From Faecalibacterium prausnitzii (lineage in GTDB: Bacteria; Bacillota; Clostridia; Oscillospirales; Ruminococcaceae): a stretch of DNA of 64,000 bases. The stretch covers positions 62,001-126,000 of the forward strand of contig SFDE01000004.1 of NCBI GenBank assembly GCA_004558805.1. Direction: 5' to 3'. Made by a program: the position numbers and the translations under genes. The notes under the pieces are model-generated. The model searched no databases. It was not told the DNA's origin and worked only from the letters and a program-made list of their open reading frames with translations. Shown in pieces: positions 42,684 to 51,440 of the stretch; position 1 is the stretch's first letter; every line of letters begins with the position of its first letter.

Positions 42684-43947
42684 ATTCTACCTCCGCACCC
42701 AGAGGCTTGACCGCCTCAAAAAACCGGGGCCAGCTCTTCTGGATGGATTCTGCCTCGTCCACCGTCAATGGCAGACCGGTGCACAGGGCGAGCACCGCAA
42801 GACTCATGACCACCCGGTGGTCGTTGTGCCCATGGAGGGGCGCAGCGGGGGCGTGGAGCCGGTGGGCACAGCCGGTGACCCGGATGGTGCCGCCCTGACT
42901 TTCCAGCACGCCGCCGCAGGCACGCAGTTCCTCTTCCATGGCGGCAATGCGGTCGCTTTCTTTCAGACGCAGCCGCTGGGCGTTGCGGATGACGGTGGTG
43001 CCCTGACACAGCAGCCCCAGCACCATCAGCACAGGACCCAGATCCGGGCAGTCCGCCAGATCGATGTCCACCCCCTGCAGAGGCGCCTTTTCAAAGGTGA
43101 TGCCCTCTGCTGTAACAGTGAACTTTGCTCCGCAGCGGCGCAGGATATCCAGGATCGCCGCATCCCCCTGCAGGGTCTCCGGGGAAAGCCCGGTGAGGGT
43201 CACTCCGCCGCAGACGGCACCCAGCACAGCGGGGAACGCCGCCTGACTGTAATCCCCCTCTACGGTGTAATCCCGGGGCTGGTAGCTCTGCCCACCGGGG
43301 ATCCACAAGGTGGTATCGTCCAGCCAGCGGCTCTGTACCCCAAAGGTCTGCTGCACCGAGCGGGTCATGTCGATGTAGCTGCGGCTCTCCACCGGCGGCA
43401 CCAGATGGAGCCGGCTGTCGCCGGAAAGCAGGGGCAGGGCAAACAGCAGCCCGCTGATGAACTGGCTGGAAACATCCCCCGCAAGGGTGTAATCCCCGGC
43501 AGGCAGCGCCCCCTCCACCCGGAGCCCGGCGGGAGAGGACTGGAACCCCAGTCCCTGCTGCCGGAACAGGGTCTCATACACCGACTGGGGACGCTCCATA
43601 AGCCGCCCCCGCCCGGTAAAGGTCACCGGCTGCCCGGTAAGGCTGGCAAGGGGGATAAGAAATCGCAGGGTGCTGCCGCTTTCGCAGCAGTCCACCGGGG
43701 CGGTAAGGGACAGAAAATGCCCCAGCCCCTCCACCACTGCGTCGTCGGCACCGATGTCCACCTTTGCGCACAGCTGCCCGGCAGCGGCGAGGGTGGCGGA
43801 GATGTCCTTGCTGAACTCCAGATTGGTGATGTGAGAACTGCCCTTTGCAAGGGCGGCGCAGAGCACCGCCCGGTGCGCCATGCTTTTGCTGGGGGGCGCA
43901 GTGATGGTGCCCCCTATGGGGCGGGATGCGTGGATCTTTACAAGCAT
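42673..43947 (-). CDS. aroA: 3-phosphoshikimate 1-carboxyvinyltransferase (EPSP synthase)
   Basis: 424 residues from ATG 43947 (AAAGGG upstream). Characteristic PPSKSMAHRAVLCAALAKG (17-35), GSGSTLRFLIPLASL-type block (CESGSTLRFLIPL) and RLKESDRIAAM near the end. It joins PEP to shikimate-3-phosphate. The glycine in the glyphosate-sensitive GNAGT position is replaced here by CESGSTLR, as in other class II enzymes, which tend to be glyphosate-tolerant. Confidence 0.96.
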   Translation of the reverse strand: MLVKIHASRPIGGTITAPPSKSMAHRAVLCAALAKGSSHITNLEFSKDISATLAAAGQLCAKVDIGADDAVVEGLGHFLSLTAPVDCCESGSTLRFLIPLASLTGQPVTFTGRGRLMERPQSVYETLFRQQGLGFQSSPAGLRVEGALPAGDYTLAGDVSSQFISGLLFALPLLSGDSRLHLVPPVESRSYIDMTRSVQQTFGVQSRWLDDTTLWIPGGQSYQPRDYTVEGDYSQAAFPAVLGAVCGGVTLTGLSPETLQGDAAILDILRRCGAKFTVTAEGITFEKAPLQGVDIDLADCPDLGPVLMVLGLLCQGTTVIRNAQRLRLKESDRIAAMEEELRACGGVLESQGGTIRVTGCAHRLHAPAAPLHGHNDHRVVMSLAVLALCTGLPLTVDEAESIQKSWPRFFEAVKPLGAEVEYVG

Positions 43948-43969
43948 AGATAAACCCTTTAGGCGGCTC

Positions 43970-44121
43970 GCCCTCTCCGTCATCGCTTATGCGATGCCAC
44001 CTCTCCCGTAGTGAGAGGCTTTGGCAGTACGGCAAAGTTTCCGGTTTTGCCAAGGGCTTCCCCTTTGAGGAAAAACTTCCCCCGGTCGGGGGAAGATGTC
44101 ACCGCAGGTGACTGAGAGGGT
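43970..44121. repeat. Palindromic repeat, family 1 (copy B)
   Basis: Terminal inverted repeats GCCCTCTCCGTCA and TGACTGAGAGGG; inside are CTTCCCCCGGTCGGGGGAAG (44076-44095, exact copy of 17265-17284) and further hairpins. It fills the aroF-aroA gap within the operon. Confidence 0.75.
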
Positions 44122-44136
44122 GAGGACATTTACTTT

Positions 44137-45153
44137 TTACATATCTCTGCCGATCGCCCAAGCCACCTGACGGCACTTTGCCATTGCCTGCGCAAAGGCG
44201 TCGGGGGTCAGGCACTGTGCGCCGTCGCTCCAGGCGTGCTGGGGATCGTAGTGGACCTCCACCTCCAGACCATCGGCACCGGCGGCAACTGCGGCGATCA
44301 TCATGGGTTCCACAAGGTTTGCCTTGCCGGTGGCGTGGCTGGGGTCCACGATGATGGGCAGGTGGGTCTTTTCGTGGATGATGGGCACGGCGGACAGGTC
44401 CAGCGTGTTGCGGGTGTACTTTTCAAAGGTGCGGATGCCCCGCTCGCAGAAGATCACCTGCTCGTTGCCTCCTGCCATGATGTACTCGGCACTCATGATC
44501 CATTCTTCGATGGTGTTGCACAGACCCCGCTTCAGCAGCACCGGCTTGTGCATCTTGCCCACCGCCTTCAGCAGCTGGAAGTTCTGCATATTCCGGGCAC
44601 CGATCTGCACCACGTCCACATATTCTTCAAACTCCGGGATGCGGTCCTCGCTCATAAGCTCGGAGACGATGGGCAGCCCGGTAGCTTCCCGTGCCCGGAC
44701 CATGTCCAGAATGCCCTCGGTCTCCAGACCCTGAAAAGCGTAGGGGGAGGTGCGGGGCTTATAGGCACCGCCCCGGAACATGGCGGCGCCCCCTGCCTTG
44801 ACGTTCTGAGCAATGCGCAGTGCCTGCTCCTGATTTTCGATGCTGCAGGGACCTGCCATGACGACGATCTTTTCGTTGCCGCCCACCTTTACGCCGCCGC
44901 AGTCGATGACCGAATCTGCCGGATGGAACAGGCGGTTGGCACGCTTATAGGGAGCGGACACCCGGGTCACATTGTCGATCCAGGGATTTGCCAGCACATC
45001 CCGCTCGTCGATCTTGGTGGTGTCTCCCACCAGACCGAACACGTTGTAGTCCTTGCCGGTGATCAGGGTTACGTCCAGACCCTGCTTTTCGAACTTGTCA
45101 ACGATCTTTTCAAGCTCTTCTTTGGGGGTGCCTTTTTTGGTGGAAATGATCAT
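44137..45153 (-). CDS. aroF: 3-deoxy-7-phosphoheptulonate (DAHP) synthase
   Basis: 338 residues from ATG 45153 with AAAGGAA upstream. The N-terminal ferredoxin-like domain (1-70, ISTKKGTPKEELEKIVDKFE) is that of class I-beta DAHP synthases such as the Thermotoga enzyme, where it mediates feedback inhibition. The barrel has MAGPCSIEN, FRGGAYKPRTSPY, GARNMQNF and VDPSHATGK. It condenses PEP and erythrose 4-phosphate, the first step of the pathway. The symbol is used in the general sense. Confidence 0.95.
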   Translation of the reverse strand: MIISTKKGTPKEELEKIVDKFEKQGLDVTLITGKDYNVFGLVGDTTKIDERDVLANPWIDNVTRVSAPYKRANRLFHPADSVIDCGGVKVGGNEKIVVMAGPCSIENQEQALRIAQNVKAGGAAMFRGGAYKPRTSPYAFQGLETEGILDMVRAREATGLPIVSELMSEDRIPEFEEYVDVVQIGARNMQNFQLLKAVGKMHKPVLLKRGLCNTIEEWIMSAEYIMAGGNEQVIFCERGIRTFEKYTRNTLDLSAVPIIHEKTHLPIIVDPSHATGKANLVEPMMIAAVAAGADGLEVEVHYDPQHAWSDGAQCLTPDAFAQAMAKCRQVAWAIGRDM

Positions 45154-45182
45154 GGGAGTAGATTCCTTTCTGTTTTGATAAA

Positions 45183-45278
45183 GACCCTCTCCGTCTTTGC
45201 TGCGCAATGCCGCTGCCCCCAAAGGGGAGAGCCTGACGGTGTTTCGGGAGCTGTCGCCGGCAGGCGACTGAGAGGGTC
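45183..45278. repeat. Palindromic repeat, family 1 (copy C)
   Basis: GACCCTCTCCGTC (45183-45195) and GACTGAGAGGGTC (45266-45278) are terminal inverted repeats. It fills the gap between aroQ and aroF. Confidence 0.75.
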
Positions 45279-45284
45279 GATTTG

Positions 45285-45749
45285 TCACATCACGATATGG
45301 GTCTTGGGGGTGCCGTCGGTGTGCAGCAGCTGTGCCAGATAGGCGCAGGCGTGGAGATAGCCCTGGGGTCCTTCGCCGACGAAATGTCCCTGACAGCCAA
45401 AGGAGATCACATCGGTCTTGCGGAAAGGCTCGTGCTCGTCCGGGGCGTTCAGCAGCACCTCCACCACGGGCACCCGGCACAGCCGCAGGGCGTCCAGGAT
45501 CGCTACACTGGTGTGGGCGTAGCCGCCGGGGTTCAGCACGATGCCGTCCACCCGTCCGGCGGCAGCCTGGATCTCGTCGATGAGATCTCCCTCGTGGTTG
45601 GACTGGCAGAAGTCGGTCTCAATGCCCATCTGGGCACACGCCGCAGCCACAAGATCCATCATGCCGTCAAAGTCCAGCTCCCCGGGCATTCCCGGTTCAG
45701 AGTACCGCATCAGGTTGAGGTTGGGACCGTTAAGAATCAAAAATTTCAT
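45285..45749 (-). CDS. aroQ: 3-dehydroquinate dehydratase, type II
   Basis: 154 residues from ATG 45749, six bases after GGAGG and 20 bases inside the end of the aroE/K frame. Contains LNGPNLNLMRYSEP (catalytic Tyr in the lid), SNHEGDLIDEIQ, LNPGGYAHTS and EVLLNAP, all type II DHQase signatures. Normal length. It makes 3-dehydroshikimate. Confidence 0.97.
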   Translation of the reverse strand: MKFLILNGPNLNLMRYSEPGMPGELDFDGMMDLVAAACAQMGIETDFCQSNHEGDLIDEIQAAAGRVDGIVLNPGGYAHTSVAILDALRLCRVPVVEVLLNAPDEHEPFRKTDVISFGCQGHFVGEGPQGYLHACAYLAQLLHTDGTPKTHIVM

Positions 45750-46992
45750 CCAGAGCCTCCATGGCGGCAGCAAGAGCATCCTCCAGCGTGCCGGTGTTGG
45801 GCACCACGGCGTCTGCCGCCTCCAGATACAGGGGGCGGCGCTGTACCTCCATGGTGCGCAGGGTATCCATGCTGGAGGACAGCGGGCGGTCGCCGCCTAC
45901 GCTCAGCGCCTCCAGCGGGCGGTCGATAAACAGCACTACGCCGTTCTGGCGCAGGGCAAAAACATTTTCGGCGTTTTTTACGATGCCGCCTCCGCAGGAG
46001 ATCAGCTGCCGGTTCTCCTTGCCAAAGCGCTGTGCTTCGGCGGTCTCCCGGACCCGGAACCCTGCCTCGCCTTCTGCGGCAAAGAGGTCCGGGATGCTGC
46101 GTCCGGCGGTCTTTACCACCTCTTCGTCCAGATCCACAAAGGTCCGTCCCAGCTGCTTTGCCAGCATCTTGCCGATGGTGGTCTTGCCGCAGGAGGGCAT
46201 CCCGACGAGGACGATGTTCAGGGTGTCCCGCCGCAAAGCAGCGGTGATGCGGCGGATCTCGCCGGGGGCATCCTCGAATTTTTTGCCAAGAAAATACTCG
46301 GCGGCGTACACTGCCTGTGCCACCAGCATTTCCAGTCCGCCCACCGCAACGGGGACCCCCGCAGCCTCGGCGCAGAGTACCAGCCGGGTCTTGTCCGGGT
46401 TGTAGACCACATCCAGAACTGCTTCCAGACCGGTCATGGCGGCTACGTCCAGAGGGCAGACGCCTACGTTGGGATACATGCCGGCGGGGGTGGTATTGAT
46501 GATAATCTGCGCCCCGCTGTTCACTGCCTGCAGATAGCTCAGCTCGCCCTTTTCCGGGTCCGGCTGGCGGCTGACCGTCAGCACCTTTGCAGCACCCTTG
46601 TCCAGCGCCACCGCACGGGTGGTGTTGTGGGTGCCGCCGGTGCCTAGGATCAGCACCGTCTTGCCGACAAAATTCACCCCGTGGGCGTCGCACAGGTGGG
46701 CAAAGCCTGCGTAGTCGGTGTTGTAGCCGTAGAGCAGCCCGTTTTTGTTCACCACCGTGTTCACCGCCCCGATGGCTCTGGCAGGGGGGTCGATGTAGGT
46801 GCAGGATTCCATCACCAGCTTCTTGTAGGGGATGGTGACGTTGATTGCCTTAAAGGTACGGCGGCGCAGAAAGGCACGCACCTCTGCCTCAGTGGGCAGG
46901 GGGCAGAGATCATACCGGTAGCCGCAGAGCATCCCGTGGATGATCTTGGAGTAGGAGTGTCCCAGTCTGCCGCCGATGAGTCCATATTCCAT
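45730..46992 (-). CDS. Bifunctional shikimate dehydrogenase / shikimate kinase
   Basis: 420 residues. Residues 1-250 are AroE: GRLGHSYSKIIH (8-19), NVTIPYKK with catalytic Lys57, NTDYAGF with Asp93, GTGGTHNTT (117-125). Residues 258-420 are AroK: P-loop GMPSCGKTT (264-272), VDLDEE, SCGGGIV, DRPL. The two parts catalyse consecutive-but-one steps around aroQ: dehydroshikimate to shikimate, then to shikimate-3-phosphate. The join is a clean in-frame fusion with a linker of only about eight residues. Confidence 0.95.
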   Translation of the reverse strand: MEYGLIGGRLGHSYSKIIHGMLCGYRYDLCPLPTEAEVRAFLRRRTFKAINVTIPYKKLVMESCTYIDPPARAIGAVNTVVNKNGLLYGYNTDYAGFAHLCDAHGVNFVGKTVLILGTGGTHNTTRAVALDKGAAKVLTVSRQPDPEKGELSYLQAVNSGAQIIINTTPAGMYPNVGVCPLDVAAMTGLEAVLDVVYNPDKTRLVLCAEAAGVPVAVGGLEMLVAQAVYAAEYFLGKKFEDAPGEIRRITAALRRDTLNIVLVGMPSCGKTTIGKMLAKQLGRTFVDLDEEVVKTAGRSIPDLFAAEGEAGFRVRETAEAQRFGKENRQLISCGGGIVKNAENVFALRQNGVVLFIDRPLEALSVGGDRPLSSSMDTLRTMEVQRRPLYLEAADAVVPNTGTLEDALAAAMEALDEIFDS

Positions 46993-46993
46993 C

Positions 46994-48136
46994 TCAGTTC
47001 GCCTCCTTGCGGAAAGTGGCGGGGCGGGTCATCCAGCCCTCACCGTACCGTGCTGTCAGCAGGTCGCCCACCGCCAGTGCGGCGGCGCAGGTCTGCACGA
47101 TGGCGGCACGGGGCACGATACAAGGGTCGTGCCTCCCCTGAATGGACAGCTGTGCGTCCTTTTTGGAGATGTAATCCACCGTGTCCTGCTGCTTGTAGAT
47201 GCTGGGGGTGGGCTTGACTACCGTGCGGAACACCACCGGCATACCGTTGGCGATGCCGCCGTTGATGCCGGCGTTGTGATTGGTGGCGGTGACGATGTGC
47301 CCATCCTTCATGCGGAAGGCATCGTTTGCTCCGGAACCCCGCAGGTCTGCAAAGCCAAAGCCGGTGCCAAACTCGATGCCCTTTACGGCGGGAATGGAGA
47401 AGGCAAGGTGCGCCAGCAGGCTTTCCACGCTGTCAAAATAGGGCTCGCCCACGCCGGCAGGCAGACCCAGAATGGCGGTCTCCAGCACGCCGCCTACGCT
47501 GTCACCCTCCGCACCGGCGGAGCGGATCGCCGCTTTCATGGGCTCTTCTGCCGCAGCGTCCAGCACCGCAAAGCCCGCCTCTTTGGTGGCAAGGGTCTGC
47601 ACCTGCGCCGAAAGTGCGGCAGGGTCGTCCAGAGCAAAGGGGATATCCGAGATACCGGAGCACCGGGCAATATGGGTGGCGATGTCGATGCCGGCACGCT
47701 GCAGGGCAGCCAGCACCACGGCGCCGCCTGCCACCAGCGCAGCGGTGACCCGACCGGAAAAGTGCCCGCCGCCCCGGGCGTCCTGAAAGCCGTGGTATTT
47801 GGCGTAGGCGGTGTAGTCTGCGTGACCGGGGCGGAGCAGGTCTGCGGTTTTGGCATAGTCGCCGCTGCGGGTGTTCTGATTTTCGATCATCAGGGCAATG
47901 GCGGTGCCGGTGGTGTGACCGTTCACCACCCCGGACAGGAAGCGGATCCGGTCCGCCTCCACCCGGGGGGTGGACAGCCCGTCCCCCCGGGCACGGCGCT
48001 GATCCATGCACCGGGCGAGAAACTTTTCCTCCACCGGCACCCCTGCCGCCATGCCGTCCAGAACAGCACCAATGGCGCACCCATGGCTCTCGCCGAAGAT
48101 GGTCAGGGAAAGGCTGCTGCCGAAGGTGTTTTTCAT
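46994..48136 (-). CDS. aroC: Chorismate synthase
   Basis: 380 residues. Signatures GESHGCAIGAVLDGMAAGV (13-31), RARGDGLSTPRVEADRI, the GGGHFSGRVTAALVAGGAVV block and the end RHDPCIVPRAAIV. It forms chorismate with FMNH2. The stop is one base before the aroE/K start. Confidence 0.97.
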   Translation of the reverse strand: MKNTFGSSLSLTIFGESHGCAIGAVLDGMAAGVPVEEKFLARCMDQRRARGDGLSTPRVEADRIRFLSGVVNGHTTGTAIALMIENQNTRSGDYAKTADLLRPGHADYTAYAKYHGFQDARGGGHFSGRVTAALVAGGAVVLAALQRAGIDIATHIARCSGISDIPFALDDPAALSAQVQTLATKEAGFAVLDAAAEEPMKAAIRSAGAEGDSVGGVLETAILGLPAGVGEPYFDSVESLLAHLAFSIPAVKGIEFGTGFGFADLRGSGANDAFRMKDGHIVTATNHNAGINGGIANGMPVVFRTVVKPTPSIYKQQDTVDYISKKDAQLSIQGRHDPCIVPRAAIVQTCAAALAVGDLLTARYGEGWMTRPATFRKEAN

Positions 48137-48139
48137 GGC

Positions 48140-49183
48140 TTATTCCTCCATGCCCAGCAGGGGACCCAGTCCCTCCACCGGGATGGTCTCGGCATGCCAG
48201 CAGCCCAGCCCCGGCACCTTGATGACGGTGATCTGTCCGCTCTGCGCCTTTTTGTCGTGGAGCATCTCTGCCAGCACCTTTTCCTTGTCGTAGGTGGTGC
48301 GGGTGGGCAGACCCAGACGGCGGTACACGGCGCGCACCCGCTTCTGCAATGCCTTGGACTCGATCATGGGCAGCATGCCCAGCGCCACGCACTCCCCGTG
48401 GAAAAGCCCGGTGGTGCGGCGACCCTTGACGCCTTTTACCGCCTCGATGCCATGTCCGATGGTGTGCCCGAAGTTCAGCGCCTTGCGCATGCCCTGCTCG
48501 GTTTCGTCCTGCTCCACGATGCTCTTTTTGAACCGCAGACTGCGGCAGATGATCTCGCCGATCTGTGCGTCCACGTCTCCTTTTTCGAAGATGGAGAACA
48601 GCTCCGGGTCTGCCAGCAGGCTTGCCTTTACTGCCTCTGCCAGACCGTTGATGTAGTGGCGGCGGGGCAGGGTGGCAAGGGTGTCCGGGTCCACAACGAC
48701 CAGTTTGGGCTGCCAGAAGGCACCTGCGATGTTTTTGGTGTCTCCCAGATCCACAGCGGTCTTGCCGCCGATGGAAGAATCGATCATGGAAAGGGTGGTG
48801 GTGGGGCAGTTGATGAAGTCGATGCCCCGCATATAGATGGCAGCGGCAAAGCCGGCAAGATCTCCCACCACGCCGCCACCTACGGCGATGACCAGATCCG
48901 CTCGTCCCATGCCAAAGTCCAGCATCTGCCGCAGCAGGGATTCCAGGATCTTAAAGCTCTTACTTGCCTCGCCCTGGGGTACCGTGATGATGCGGGCGTC
49001 CTTGCACTGGTCCGCCACCATCTGGGCGTACTGGGCGGGGACACCGCTGTCGGTGACTACAGCCACCCGGCGGTCCAGCCGGGCAAACTGATAGAGATTT
49101 TCCAGCGAGCCGCTCTTGACGATGATGTCGTAGCTGCGCTCGCCCAGATTCATAGTGAGTTTGGTTCCGATAAATTCGCTCAT
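48140..49183 (-). CDS. aroB: 3-dehydroquinate synthase
   Basis: 347 residues. NAD-binding GGGVVGDLAGFAAAIYMRGIDF, SIGGKTAVDLGDTKNIAGAFWQP and the zinc-ligand NFGHTIGHGIEA region. It cyclises DAHP to 3-dehydroquinate. The start overlaps the pheA stop by four bases (ATGA); three bases separate it from aroC. Confidence 0.97.
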   Translation of the reverse strand: MSEFIGTKLTMNLGERSYDIIVKSGSLENLYQFARLDRRVAVVTDSGVPAQYAQMVADQCKDARIITVPQGEASKSFKILESLLRQMLDFGMGRADLVIAVGGGVVGDLAGFAAAIYMRGIDFINCPTTTLSMIDSSIGGKTAVDLGDTKNIAGAFWQPKLVVVDPDTLATLPRRHYINGLAEAVKASLLADPELFSIFEKGDVDAQIGEIICRSLRFKKSIVEQDETEQGMRKALNFGHTIGHGIEAVKGVKGRRTTGLFHGECVALGMLPMIESKALQKRVRAVYRRLGLPTRTTYDKEKVLAEMLHDKKAQSGQITVIKVPGLGCWHAETIPVEGLGPLLGMEE

Positions 49184-50250
49184 TTCGTGTACACTCCTAA
49201 CAGCCGCACCGTTCGGCAGGTGCGGTCCAGCTGACGCAGCAGCGCAGCGGTCTCGTCGCCGGTGGGGTCGCCCACCAGTTCCACATAAAAATAATATTCA
49301 AAAGGCACATGGGGCATGGGACGGCTCTTGATGGATTCCATATTGAAGCCGCTGGCACCAATGATCTGGATCACCTGCGCCAGTTTGCCGGGTTTGTTGT
49401 CCACAGTAAACAGCAGGGAGAACCGGTTGCCTGCCGTGGGCTTTTCCCGGCTGAGGACGATGAAGCGGGTGGTGTTGTCCCCGTCGGTGTTGATGCGGGG
49501 CACCAGCACTTCCAACCCGTAGAGCTGTGCCGTCTCGGTGCTGGCAATCGCCGCCTTGGAGGGATCGCCGCTTTCTGCCACGAACTTTGCTGCCATGGCA
49601 GTGTTGGGCATGGCAGTGGCAGGCAGGCGGAACTGCTTTAAAAAAGTCTCGCTCTGGGCGATCGCCTGCTGGTGGCTGTAGACGCTGCGGATCTGGGAAA
49701 GCTGGGTGCCGGGCAGCACCAGCAGGTTCTGGGAGATGGGCAGGTCGTATACGTCCACCACCCACAGCTCCGGATGGCTGTAGCACAGGTCCAGTACTGC
49801 AGACACATCCCCGGCGTGGCTGTTCTCAAAGGGCACCACACCGTGGGCGGCATCCCCCTTTGCCACGGCGTTGAACACCTCGTCCCAGGTGGGGTAGCTC
49901 ACAGCCTCGGCGTGGGGGAACAGCGCCCGGAGGGCGATGTGGGCAAAGGCACCCTCCACCCCCTGATAGGCGGCACGGTTCTGCCCCAGCAGCTGCGACT
50001 CGTACTGCTTTGCCATGTCCATCATGTGCTGGACATGGTCCCGGTAGTAGGGGCGCAGGGCAGGCTGTCGGATCCGTGCGGCAGCCTTTTCCAGCACCAC
50101 CGCCTCCCGTGCCGGGTCGTAGATGGGCAGACCGTGGGTGCGCTTGTATTCCGCCACCTGCAGCACCGCCGCCATCCGCCGTTCAAACAGGGCGGCAAGC
50201 TGGGCGTCTACTGCATCGATCTCAGCGCGCGCCTGTTCCAGTGTGTCCAT
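49180..50250 (-). CDS. pheA: Bifunctional chorismate mutase / prephenate dehydratase
   Basis: 356 residues from ATG 50250 (AAGGATGTGAG upstream). AroQ-type chorismate mutase (1-85: IDAVDAQLAALFERRMAAVLQVAEYK), prephenate dehydratase (about 93-265: YQGVEGAFAHIAL, VVPFENSHAGDVS, TTRFIVL) and a C-terminal ACT domain (about 275-350: LLFTVDNKPGKLAQVIQIIG, ESIKSRPMPHVPFEYYFYVE) for phenylalanine feedback. First gene of the operon, with a very short leader, so control seems enzymatic or at initiation. Confidence 0.97.
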   Translation of the reverse strand: MDTLEQARAEIDAVDAQLAALFERRMAAVLQVAEYKRTHGLPIYDPAREAVVLEKAAARIRQPALRPYYRDHVQHMMDMAKQYESQLLGQNRAAYQGVEGAFAHIALRALFPHAEAVSYPTWDEVFNAVAKGDAAHGVVPFENSHAGDVSAVLDLCYSHPELWVVDVYDLPISQNLLVLPGTQLSQIRSVYSHQQAIAQSETFLKQFRLPATAMPNTAMAAKFVAESGDPSKAAIASTETAQLYGLEVLVPRINTDGDNTTRFIVLSREKPTAGNRFSLLFTVDNKPGKLAQVIQIIGASGFNMESIKSRPMPHVPFEYYFYVELVGDPTGDETAALLRQLDRTCRTVRLLGVYTK

Positions 50251-50284
50251 GAGCTCACATCCTTTTACCATAAGATACCCAGTA

Positions 50285-50313
50285 AGTATACCATAACCGG
50301 GACGGAGAAACAA
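50285..50313 (-). promoter_or_regulatory. Promoter of the aromatic amino acid operon
   Basis: On the minus strand TTGTTT (50313-50308), 17-bp spacer, TATACT (50290-50285). Only about 30 bases separate the expected start of transcription from the pheA ATG, so no attenuator or T-box fits. Confidence 0.75.
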
Positions 50314-50408
50314 CAAACCCTCCGGCATTCACAGGGGAGAAAATTTCAGATAAACTCCGGCAAAAAAGACGAAAATAGAAAACCGGAAGTGAGAGACCCC
50401 TGTGCCGC

Positions 50409-50470
50409 AAAAACAAAAAGCACCCCCGGCGGCGCATCCGGCAGGCAAGGACCGGAGCGGGCGGGGGTGC
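50409..50470 (-). terminator. Terminator after the small hypothetical gene
   Basis: On the minus strand GCACCCCCGCCC...GGCGGGGGTGC type arms (50470 to 50420), inner pairs CCGGTCC/GGATGCGG region, followed by TTTTTGTTTTT. Confidence 0.85.
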
Positions 50471-50475
50471 GTGGT

Positions 50476-50661
50476 TCATTTTTTGTTTTTTACAAGATCC
50501 TCCCGACTGCGGGGGGAACTGTAGTACCGCCCGTAGGGGTTGTCCAGAGCGGCGGCAGACGGCGGGCAGTGCGGGGATGGGGCAGGCTGCACCCGGGGGC
50601 TGCGGTCAAAAACGAAGCGGCGGGCAGTCTCCCCTGGTTTTGTACGGAACCGCATGACCAT
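50476..50661 (-). CDS. Small basic protein of unknown function
   Basis: 61 residues. ATG 50661 overlaps the upstream stop as TGATG, suggesting translational coupling; a second Met two codons on is also possible. Sequence begins MVMRFRTKPGETARRFVFDR, is rich in Arg and Pro, has no membrane segment, and ends in RSREDLVKNKK. No family recognised. The terminator follows five bases after its stop, which supports a real gene end. Confidence 0.5.
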   Translation of the reverse strand: MVMRFRTKPGETARRFVFDRSPRVQPAPSPHCPPSAAALDNPYGRYYSSPRSREDLVKNKK

Positions 50662-51413
50662 CACCCCTGTGCAGAGGCGGTGCTGTGTGCCCCGGCGGTG
50701 AGCTTTGCCCACAGGGCGGTGCCGCCTTCGGTCAGCTGGGCGGAGGTGGTGTTCCATGCTCCCCGCAGACCCACATAGTAGTTTGCCAGCAGTGCCTGAC
50801 TGCTGCCGCTGCTGCCGTTGGTGGCATCGGGGGTGTAATCCCCCAGCTCCAGACCGGTCAGCACCGGACAGTCGGTCCAGCGGTAGACCATGTTCCACCA
50901 GTCGTTGTCCTCGTCGGACTGGGGCTGGCTGCCGTCCAGATACCGCAGGGCACCGGAGAGGCTCTGGAACCCGGCGGGGTCGTAGAGGATGAAGATGGAA
51001 CTGAGAGAACTCTGCAGGTCGGTGGACAGCTTGGTGGTGCCTGCCATCTCCAGATAGGCGTCGGTGTCATCTCCGTCAAACTGGACGGTGTAGACGTTGA
51101 CCTTTACCACTACCTTGCCGTCGCCGTTCAGATCCTCGCCGTAGGAGGCAAGGGCGTTTTCCAGGGCGGCGGTGGTGCTCTCCGGCAGATAGTCCGGGCT
51201 TACCACTGCCACGTTGTAGTCGGCGTGGGTGGTAAAGAAATATTGCCCGATAAAGGTGTACGCCACAAAGGCGACCACGAGACCGATGCAGAGGACCCAT
51301 TTGAGGTTATAATCCCACCAGTTTGCCCAGCGCTCCTTGCGGGTGTAGACCCGCTTTTTGCGGGGGGCAATGTCCTTGGGGTCAATGTCCCGTTCGTAAC
51401 GATAACTTGCCAT
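50661..51413 (-). CDS. Single-span membrane protein of unknown function
   Basis: 250 residues. A basic cytoplasmic N-terminus (KKRVYTRKERWANWWDYN), one membrane segment (about 39-58), and an extracytoplasmic domain with VAVVSPDYLPESTTAALENALASYGEDLNGDGKV. It looks like the periplasmic-binding-like anchored proteins that often accompany putative membrane genes in these bacteria; no enzyme motif is seen. The next gene is coupled to it. Confidence 0.7.
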   Translation of the reverse strand: MASYRYERDIDPKDIAPRKKRVYTRKERWANWWDYNLKWVLCIGLVVAFVAYTFIGQYFFTTHADYNVAVVSPDYLPESTTAALENALASYGEDLNGDGKVVVKVNVYTVQFDGDDTDAYLEMAGTTKLSTDLQSSLSSIFILYDPAGFQSLSGALRYLDGSQPQSDEDNDWWNMVYRWTDCPVLTGLELGDYTPDATNGSSGSSQALLANYYVGLRGAWNTTSAQLTEGGTALWAKLTAGAHSTASAQG

Positions 51414-51440
51414 GAGGCGGTCTCCTTTGGAATTTTTGGG

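Noticed and set aside
46976..49234. 752-codon open frame antisense to aroB and aroC
   Set aside because: Covers two clear genes on the other strand and has no recognisable domain.
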